Assembly: GCA_010094025.1 (NCBI GenBank) | Contig: ML991786.1 | Location: 1 to 64,000, forward strand | Source of the DNA: Viridothelium virens | Lineage: Eukaryota > Ascomycota > Dothideomycetes > Trypetheliales > Trypetheliaceae | DNA: 64,000 bases | Direction: 5' to 3' | Part shown: piece after piece, positions 56,769 through 64,000 of the stretch | Numbering within the stretch: position 1 is the first letter of the stretch | Layout: each line of letters starts with the position of its first letter | The notes under the pieces: model-generated | What the model was told of the DNA's origin: nothing | The model's input: only the letters and a program-made list of their open reading frames with translations | The model's database searches: none | Program-made: the position numbers and the translations under genes

Positions 56769-59141
56769 CTAGTTCATTTTTTCCCTCCAAGCAGCCGGCG
56801 TCAATTTGCAGCAAGCGCTGTCATCCTTGGGCACTCTTCTTAAGTCGTGCTCGCTGAGGGTATTTAGATTGTGAAACTCTTTATATTCGCGAGGACGACG
56901 CTCTCCAGAAGACGATGACAATAGGATATGATCGGCTTCTCTGTCAGTGACGAACCGTGGGGAAGCGGGTAATACTTCAAAATCGAACAGCCTTATTCGA
57001 AAATCAGAGGCAGGAAAAGAATAGGTGACGAATCCGCTCCGGCAGTGCTTCCAGTAAATCCTACCCATCGATGTTGTGATTTGAACCCATCCTAAGGGAG
57101 TACGTTTCCCAACACCATCGGCACTTTTTCCCCGAAGTGGAGGCATATGGAAGATTGTTTCCTCGCCTTCGCCGGCAAAAGTATCAAAAAAAGTATCACC
57201 GCTCAGCTTCCATCCAGCCGGGAGGGTCGGCGTGCACAGTGGATATAGCCGTATCATCCGAAATTGGAAGTATTCACGGTTAAGGGATTCGTTCCGACAC
57301 TTATTATTAACACCTGTCATACCATCTTTAACAGCAACATTGCTTTGAGCATCATTGTCGTCCGAATTAGGTTTTCTGAAAGTTTTATCACCACGGACAG
57401 CAACATTACTCTTGACGCTAGCGTTCTCTGATTCAGAGCTTGCGAGTTCCTGCACAACCATGTCGGAACTAATGGAAGATGCATGAAAAGCGCCCCAAGT
57501 TCCATTATCACGAAAGCGGCTATCGAGATGATGATCAGAATTAAAGAAATCCACAAGATGAGAACTCCGGGCGGACAGCTTGGGTTGAGCTTCTACCCAT
57601 GCGCGAGCATCTTTGATCGCCAAATTGCCATTCCCCCAGATCAGACCAGCGCTATTGTGAAACCCCCTTCTTGCCAAATCGTGAACGTCTTCCACAATAG
57701 CTGCCTCGGTTGATGGATGAGGGCATTTATAATCATCAACGTGTGGCGTTTGTCTAATATGGGCTTCTGCGGAATCGCAATGCGGCAGTAATAGAACATC
57801 GCATGGTCGCCTAAACTCGCTGTCAATGGATATATCAGATATGTCATGATCTTCACCAAAGGACTCGATTTCTTTGAATTCTTCAGCAATTCCATGGGAT
57901 CCGGGAGGGAGCTGTGGGGTGTTCTCATTTGCCCCTTCAACTGTATGGGTACTCTTGAGGCTGTACCAAGAATCTTCTACGTCAGTACCACGGAACAGCG
58001 CAAGGTCCGCAACATTTATTGGGACTGAGCCAGCGTTTTTTTCACTGAGGATTTCAGCCTCGTCTGCGATTTCATCCACGGATTCAACAGTCGCCTGATA
58101 CTTCTTAGTTTTGGTCTTAGAGATCAAACGGCGGATCCTTTCCTCAAGCAGATACATGGGTACTGAGTCTGCAGATTCGTGGTGTAAGATTGGTAGATCT
58201 TTGGGACTGCTTGCGCCGCGTGCAAGATCGGTGTTCCCATTATCTCTGTGCGGCGCCACATCTTTGTGATTCACCTGTATTTTGGACCCCATTGACCTCA
58301 TTGTTGGTATGTCTTCGTTCGTGCCTGAAGATCCATACTCGTATGATAGGCTATGGCGCACCTTGGGATGCGCGGGAATCCTACCGTCGTACGGCTCGGG
58401 AGGTCGCTCCTCTTCTCCCGTACGTGAGGATCTGTACTCGTCCGATGGGCCACAGCGCGAGTCAGAAGGCCGTTTCTCTTCTAGAAGCCCCGCATTGCTT
58501 AATTTATGGAGATAGCCTTTAAGCCTTGGCTTGTGTTCATGTATGTCACGACTTGTAAACCCACTACTTATTAGCTCTCTCCTGAACTGGCGCCAGACAT
58601 CTTTTTCGTCATTCTCATATGTCGTAAGAATTGAAGACTCATGGCGGCCTGCTCTTATCTCCGCTGCCAAAGTGTCAAGAGATTGTTTCATGGCGATAGG
58701 AATAGCATCGACGCTCTTCTTGATATCTCCAAGGGTTCTGATCCCCACTGTTTCTAGGTATGTTGCGATTGCTGTTGTGTGCTGTAGCAGCTTCAACCGT
58801 AGATCGCCCAAATCCTTGTTACCAAATCGTAATCGATCCCAGTTGCTCTTTCTACTTTTCGCTAAGCTTCTAAAGCTTTGAATGATTGTGTCAAGTTCGC
58901 GAACATTTCGTGTACAGGCAGCTATGATCTGGTTCAGGTCCATTCGATCGGTTTCGTATCGATTGAGTGGTGAAAGCGGTCTTTGCACTTCGTCCTCAAG
59001 CCTTTTAAGAACAACGAGAAAGCCATTGAGGGTACCCGTAATGTCAGCATACTCGCCGCACGCTCTGCTCCATCCTTGAAAAGCTTTAGTTGTGGGGCTG
59101 ATAAGGGCGATGATATCGCTTGGAGAAAATCCGAAAGACAT
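56769..59141 (-). CDS. STAND-N-type helical domain protein with WW-like segment
   Basis: Intronless 790-residue protein. The N-terminal 180 residues resemble the helical N-terminal domain found in front of fungal STAND NTPases: FGFSPSDIIALISPTTKAF, then CGEYADITGTLNGFLVVLKRLE and an amphipathic helix around SVDAIPIAMKQSLDTLAAEI. No NTPase follows. A long Ser/Glu/Pro-rich, probably disordered middle (about residues 210-650) leads to a C-terminal part with LPAGWKLSG and then TPLGWVQITTSMGRIYWKHC...TYSFP (about 680-710). That segment has the spacing of a WW domain: first Trp685, a GRxYW core, and a final aromatic/Pro end in which the usual second Trp is replaced. A WW-like unit would bind Pro-rich peptides. 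The protein may be an adaptor that pairs with a STAND protein; the Goodbye-NACHT gene faces it 1.1 kb away. Function is otherwise unknown. Confidence 0.75.
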   Translation of the reverse strand: MSFGFSPSDIIALISPTTKAFQGWSRACGEYADITGTLNGFLVVLKRLEDEVQRPLSPLNRYETDRMDLNQIIAACTRNVRELDTIIQSFRSLAKSRKSNWDRLRFGNKDLGDLRLKLLQHTTAIATYLETVGIRTLGDIKKSVDAIPIAMKQSLDTLAAEIRAGRHESSILTTYENDEKDVWRQFRRELISSGFTSRDIHEHKPRLKGYLHKLSNAGLLEEKRPSDSRCGPSDEYRSSRTGEEERPPEPYDGRIPAHPKVRHSLSYEYGSSGTNEDIPTMRSMGSKIQVNHKDVAPHRDNGNTDLARGASSPKDLPILHHESADSVPMYLLEERIRRLISKTKTKKYQATVESVDEIADEAEILSEKNAGSVPINVADLALFRGTDVEDSWYSLKSTHTVEGANENTPQLPPGSHGIAEEFKEIESFGEDHDISDISIDSEFRRPCDVLLLPHCDSAEAHIRQTPHVDDYKCPHPSTEAAIVEDVHDLARRGFHNSAGLIWGNGNLAIKDARAWVEAQPKLSARSSHLVDFFNSDHHLDSRFRDNGTWGAFHASSISSDMVVQELASSESENASVKSNVAVRGDKTFRKPNSDDNDAQSNVAVKDGMTGVNNKCRNESLNREYFQFRMIRLYPLCTPTLPAGWKLSGDTFFDTFAGEGEETIFHMPPLRGKSADGVGKRTPLGWVQITTSMGRIYWKHCRSGFVTYSFPASDFRIRLFDFEVLPASPRFVTDREADHILLSSSSGERRPREYKEFHNLNTLSEHDLRRVPKDDSACCKLTPAAWREKMN

Positions 59142-60610
59142 GTCAACTCACGACGCTCACGTATGTTTGATGACTGAAGCGCAAATTTTGAAAATCGTGC
59201 TGCTCTTTCAGCCTTGTCAGCGGGAGACGAACTTATCTGCGCCTTACAGCTTAGATATAGCGCCATGTATGGTAATGTGGGGCGGCAACTGAGAAGTTAC
59301 TAGAGGGTCCAAGAGAAGAGGCAGCAGAGACAAAAATGTCCCTTCGGACAACTCAAAAATCACTCCAGAGCTTCCACATTTTGGCATTCTATTTTCCGTC
59401 TGTTTCTTGTAGAGAATGTTATCAAAATTTTCTAAAAAGTTACACTTATCCGACCTATCGTATGCCAGTCCCGGTTTATTGTCAGGTCACAGGAGCCGCC
59501 CCGCCGCTACAAAGGAGACGAGCTAGGCAGTTCAAAGTCGTCGCGAATCCATTGCCACTCAAGCTATCATAACGAGAAATCTTACGGATCATTTCAGACA
59601 CACTCTATTATTGTAAAAGGCAGTGCCAACTGTATTGCTTCCTGAAGTGCCAGCACATGCAAGCGAAAATGATACGATTCTGTCACGAGCTAATTATAAA
59701 CATCTCCTAGATACTTCCTTCTTTATTTTTCTTTTACTGTTCCCTTAATCTAGGAAGGCAGCAGTTACTACATTCATTATTTGTCTACAGATATTAGGGA
59801 CTCAGCTATGAGATGAAAGCGATGAGTCTCGACATGAACGAGTATCTCGAGCTAATAGCCTACCTAGGTACGGACATGCGGACGGCGGGGCCCCATGAGA
59901 TATACGGTACCTCTACAGCTGTGCATTGATTCATAACGTGATATAATTTGTGTTGCGTTAAATCGGCTATCGGATTCACCCTTTTGGGAAACGAACTCGA
60001 TCCAAGTGCGATTTTGTACCCACAGGGTCCTCTAAGGGTAGATATCTTTCATCTTGTCTGATCTTTCTTGATCTCATCATCTTTTTTTATCCTATCTTTA
60101 TAAATTCATTTATGAAACTACAAAGGCTATAGAGATATAGCATATCTAAGAGAGTACAACAGAAAGTTCTATCCAAAGCACAACAGATGTAGCTTCCGTT
60201 TCAAATAAGGAACACTTATCGCAGAAAAGATAGAAGATATCCAGGGATTCCTTGAGCTGGCACTGCAAATCTTGCAGCTCGATACTAGCGCGACAATCAA
60301 GGTCACCACAGTACAGATATTTGTGCAACAGAGATCGTCATTTATCGATCACATTGGGTGGAACGGAGATGAGTAAGATAGCATGCGTTACATATTTGGT
60401 TGTTTTTTCGATAGTACTTTACAAAGAGTGACTGAGTTAGGCAAATCAAAATTAAAAGACAAAACACATCTTCGGACCTTCCATCTAGCCACACCATTCT
60501 CGTATCACCCATAGACCTTCCCCCTCATCCTGAATAGACTAAAAAAGGCTCCCAGAATCAAGTACAGTAGACTCTGCTCGGAAGATCGATGATGAGCCCG
60601 AAGAGCTCAT
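59142..60610. other. 1.5-kb intergenic region with dispersed repeat copy B
   Basis: It holds the promoter of the STAND-N/WW-like gene, repeat copy B (59655-59925) and the 3' flank of the knottin-like gene. The open frame 59336-59572 on the plus strand has no domain. Confidence 0.4.
59655..59925 (+). repeat. Dispersed repeat, copy B (diverged)
   Basis: Shorter partner of copy A at 49265-49775, in the same orientation and with the same order of shared blocks (see copy A). The last blocks, acatgcggacggcgggg and agatatacgg, are the best preserved. Copies A and B bracket the receptor gene and the STAND-N/WW-like gene. Confidence 0.6.
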
Positions 60611-60871
60611 TTAGTCCTTCTTGCACCGTGTTGCTCCCTCCGGAGTCTTCTGGCAGGAGCCGGCACAACATCTGAGCGTAGGAGGGTCGCAATAGGCATG
60701 CAGGGGTGCACAAGTCTGATGTAGATAAGTTATTTCTGTGGGACACAGGTGTTTTCATCCAGATGAAAGATGACTTACCGATGCTTCTCCCTCGGGCTCT
60801 GGGCTTGGAATAGCGTTGACCATAGCCAGGCTGGCAAGTGCAACGCTGAAAATAGCGGTGAAGAACTTCAT
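60611..60871 (-). CDS. Small secreted six-cysteine knottin-like protein
   Basis: Predicted 65-residue precursor from two exons, 60871-60779 and 60715-60611, joined in phase through a 63-base GT-AG intron. Exon 1 encodes a textbook signal peptide (MKFFTAIFSVALASLAMVNA) and a short acidic, Pro-rich propeptide-like stretch (IPSPEPEGEAS). Exon 2 encodes a 34-residue core with six cysteines spaced C-X6-C-X6-CC-X3-C-X9-C, ending RCKKD. That spacing is the inhibitor cystine knot (knottin) pattern seen in small toxins, protease and amylase inhibitors and some fungal secreted effectors. Splitting of signal and mature parts by one intron is common for such genes. Each exon alone is too short to stand out, and exon 2 overlaps a longer meaningless frame. 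Role is unknown: effector, antimicrobial peptide or inhibitor are all possible. It may well be active in secreted form; nothing is broken. Confidence 0.8.
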
Positions 60872-63800
60872 ACTGATGGTAAAGTTGATCTAGTATCGTA
60901 GTTCTGAAACTGATTTCCTTCCGATTTTGCTGATTTTTAGATGGTCGCAGAGAATGGTCAACAATGCTATATATATATATATATACCCATTCCTCTCGAT
61001 CTCAAATTCCCCCTCGCCCGGCCCAGGGTTCCAATCGAGATGACAAAAAGTACACATAATGTCAGTGCATATGCAGATGTCCACTGCGATCAGTTCCTTC
61101 GCTGAAATGTTATCGAGCGTAGCCCGTCCCCACAATTTTGGCTTTACGTCCGGCAAGCAATATACAAAAAGGTTGTGACAAACCAACCAAGATAGCGAAG
61201 ATGATGTCCCGTACCAAATAGGCATGATTGGCTGATAGGTCGCTTCCTCGGCCGTCCAACACATAGTCAAGCGCAGATCATACCGTAATCCAGAAACGTC
61301 GTCCATGCTTTGACATCCCGCCAGATACATCAAATTCCGCAATAAAGATCGGTATGCGACAGCGGCATTGATCACAAAGGATTAGTCGCGTCAGTGGCAG
61401 GAGTGAGATTGATTGTCTTTTGCCTCCCTTGGTAGAGCCAGACGGTCCAGACCCAAGAGGCACAGTGACTCGCATTGCTTGCAACTTGGTCGAACATGAC
61501 TTTGACGAGCACTCCAAAATCGTTAGCGTCGACTTTGCTCGACCCGTTCACTAGAGTGGGCGCGTTGTACTGTTGAAGGACTTAGGTAGTTTAGTTCACG
61601 GGAAACCCATACCGCAAATTGTTCTATGGCTCGCACCTCTTTCTCGATATGGTCGAGCTGATTTCCTCATAGCAAAGTTTGATCGTCCAACAGCATTATC
61701 AGATGATGCTGTGGCTTTGCCATAGGATTTGGGGTGATGGGGGTAAGAATCTTTGTTTCCGCCTTGTGATGTACTGTATCGCTATGACTAGGCATTGATC
61801 GGGCTGCTGATACCTGGAAAAAGGTAAACACAGAGCCATCAGCCACGTTAGAGGTGTTTAACCCGATGTGCATGAAAAAGAAGCGCAATAGCAGTGATGC
61901 ATACGGAATTTGATCATCCGATAAGAAGCTGAATGGCCTTACAGCGCTGAGATCCAAAGTAAGACGATATCGACCACATAAAGCTGGAATAATGGCATCG
62001 AGACAAGATTGCAGACACCCCTTCCAGATTTCTAGCGAGCCGCCTTGGTCTCTCCGTCTCTCGCATACGCAGCCGGAAAAGGAGAGTGGTGAGCATCAAT
62101 ACTGCCATGCCGTGCGTACCTCTATCGGAGTAGTGTCTGGCACAGTCGTGAAATAGCTTTTTGCTGCAGCCCGCTAGTCACCAATATTAGACACAGTGCA
62201 TTGAATCTAGACGAGAAATAGTCGGTGAAATGACTCAAAAATGCCGCAGAAACGCTTGGTCTGACCGATTAATTCACGAATCATGTATCGAGATAAAGAA
62301 TCGTGTTTACTGCAAGGAACCGCAGTAACCGCAGTGCTTACATCTCAGCTTCTGATCTGCGCATCTATGTACCTAACTGAGGTTGATTTCAGGCAGTCAT
62401 TACAACAAGGATGGGGCTGGTGGCGGGCTGTACCTGTACTTCATGCGAAGATACATATTTTGAGTAGAGGAGAGGTTCTCCCCTCACCCCGTGACCCCCG
62501 CCACGGCGCCACCTGCACGGTCCCACCACATGCCCACTTTTCTTCCTTTTCTTTAAAATTCATACATTGAATAACTCCACTCAAATTTTATAACAATAGT
62601 CTATTTGTATAACAATGAAAATGATTAAGAAGGCGCAAAAACTGGAAAGTTTTTAAAAATCAATATTTTTATTCTTTTTTGTAGATAACAGATACGAAAC
62701 TAATAACCATGTGGAGTCAACTCCGTTTTATCTACTTTAATTTCTACAGCCAATTTAGTATGTTTATGCCGCAAACAAGTAAATAGTAAAACGAGGCCCC
62801 CATTACCTCCAGACCCGAACTCGATCTACAAAGGTATATAAAGCAGCGGTCAATCAGACTAAAATTGGTAGCCAATCCACCAGAACACTGACTTTTAGGG
62901 GTACCTTACCACGGTTGGGGGGGGAGGTTCCCAACCGGTGATAAATGGTAGACAGGGGTTATAATGGGATAGTGCAGGCTGCGTGAGTTGTGTGGATGTA
63001 TTTTGAGCCTGCGTGATTTGTCCTGGAATTCTTTCTAACTGTTGTTGGACAAGACGAGTGGGTTGAGAGGAGCGGGTGGTAGGGTCACTAGGGTGATACA
63101 ATCATCACAAGGTATGTAACAAGAAGTAATGATCAGTAATGTAAAAGTGTTATTGTGAAAACCATGGGGTACATGATGATGAATTGATACCTGTCTGCTG
63201 AGGTATAAACAGTTGATGAGGATCATGAGGATGATCCCTGAGTTATTCTAATTTATTACCCAATGCTGCTGTCTGCGCGTTCGCATTGATATACCTTACT
63301 TCCCTCCACACTACACTAAACCACAATAGGCCTAGGGTAAAGACCCACAGTCATCTCCACACCATGACAGTAAAATCGAGGTAATATTGTATGTAAATCC
63401 TCTCCTCCGCCGTAAGGGAGGTGTTACGCATAGAGTCACTCGAAAGATTATGTAACCTCTCATCTCGTCTCAGGCTCTTTAGCCCAGGCTGACCGTTTGA
63501 CGTGACCCTAAGTCCATGATACTGCCCCCATTCGAACCCTCGAGCTCTTGCGAGGCAGCAGCAGCTATAGTAAGCGTGCATTGCTGTAGCAACCTTGCTC
63601 TATAGTCTATGTGTTGGTGCTGCTGCACGTGCAAATTTTAGACTGAAAGGCCCGATTGCCGCGAATTGTCGTTTCAGCCAATTTCGTAGATTGGCGCTAT
63701 CGTCTGTGAGCCTTTGACTGAGTCATTGAGTATTGAGTGACGTGCGTGAGGTCGAGTTAATTGAGGTCGATTCAATTCTTGAAATATGTTATTGGTCACT

Positions 63801-64000
63801 TATCGACTACTTCATACCATTTATTCGGTGTATGTGTCTAGGCTTACGTGAAACTGGTATATATTTTGTTGTAGCTGTGAATAATTACCATTAAGCGTGA
63901 ATAGTGTAGCGGTACAAATTCAATTGCAATTATAGACTTGTGAAGAACACTTTTGAGCTGATTTCAATAGGTTATCATCCTTGCGTACGAAACTCCAATC
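60872..64000. other. 3.1-kb gene-poor right end
   Basis: No gene can be supported. Left part: promoter of the knottin-like gene. Open frames on the minus strand at 60890-61375, 61667-61957 and 61914-62108 look random or at best decayed; the last has a hydrophobic start (MAVLMLTTLLFRLRM). An AT-rich, T-run-rich stretch lies at about 62530-62770, a run of G at 62921-62928, and a TATA-like tatataaa at 62836 with no gene after it. Confidence 0.4.
60967..60986. repeat. TA microsatellite
   Basis: About nine to ten TA units in a row, upstream of the knottin-like gene start, at roughly -100. The length is likely to vary between strains and could affect the promoter. Confidence 0.9.

Noticed and set aside
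60890-61375. 161-codon minus-strand open frame
   Set aside because: It runs through the TA microsatellite, has no domain or codon pattern and overlaps the promoter of the knottin-like gene.
61914-62108. Minus-strand frame with hydrophobic start, possibly a remnant of a fungal membrane protein
   Set aside because: The likeness is vague, the frame ends after 64 codons, and I found no splice that joins it to the next frame with good phase and family likeness.
62530-62770. AT-rich block as an origin or a mobile-element end
   Set aside because: Composition alone is not evidence; no terminal repeats, target duplication or second copy seen.
63340-63600. tRNA-like or SINE-like B-box (ggttcgaatgg on the minus strand near 63530)
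   Set aside because: No A-box at the right distance, no cloverleaf can be folded, and no second copy is seen.
1-64000. CRISPR arrays, bacterial operons, riboswitches, rRNA genes
   Set aside because: None is expected in a fungal nuclear window, and no regular spacer-repeat pattern or conserved rRNA stretch is present.

Overview
The window comes from a filamentous ascomycete (Pezizomycotina). The genes carry one to seven short introns, mostly 45 to 130 bases with GT-AG ends. The housekeeping genes are clearly ascomycete types (TOM22, TOM40, ENP1, BRE2, CAF16). Several families typical of filamentous fungi are also present: Goodbye-NACHT STAND, DUF7708, DUF6594, DUF7025-AAA, NmrA-like and EthD. 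I cannot settle class or species. All intron-containing gene models below were built by hand from splice sites, reading phase and family likeness.

Layout. (1) 0.3-6.2 kb: a head-to-head pair, a DUF7025/AAA+ ATPase on the minus strand and a DUF7708 STAND-like protein with a degenerate P-loop on the plus strand. (2) 6.9-13.4 kb: housekeeping genes CAF16, TOM22, a small unknown protein and a GTPBP1-like GTPase. (3) 15.2-18.1 kb: two unrecognised minus-strand genes, one with a long acidic run and one with a 60-bp tandem duplication and a Cys/His-rich tail. (4) 20.8-28.0 kb: an NmrA-like reductase, an alpha/beta hydrolase, a zinc alcohol dehydrogenase and a Ser/Thr-rich surface protein. (5) 29.6-41.1 kb: ENP1 and BRE2 back to back, a DUF427 protein, an aromatic amino acid decarboxylase, TOM40 and a 6-phosphofructo-2-kinase whose phosphatase half lacks its catalytic histidine. 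(6) 41.7-61 kb: an accessory block with larger gene-free spaces. It holds a caspase-like protease, an 84-residue unknown protein, a DUF6594 membrane protein, an EthD pseudogene, a Goodbye-NACHT-helical repeat-ZZ receptor, a STAND-N-type protein with a WW-like segment, and a hidden two-exon gene for a secreted six-cysteine knottin-like peptide. (7) 61-64 kb: no supportable gene.

How they fit together. The core genes serve mitochondrial import (TOM22, TOM40), ribosome assembly (ENP1), histone H3K4 methylation (BRE2), mRNA regulation (CAF16) and control of glycolysis (PFK-2). The accessory block brings together parts that in fungi are linked to non-self recognition and regulated cell death: a NACHT receptor, a caspase-like protease and STAND-type N-terminal domains. 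Two diverged copies of one dispersed repeat, in the same orientation, bracket the 9-kb part that holds the receptor and the WW-like protein. This block is my best candidate for an undescribed system, but the functional link is inference from gene content and position only.
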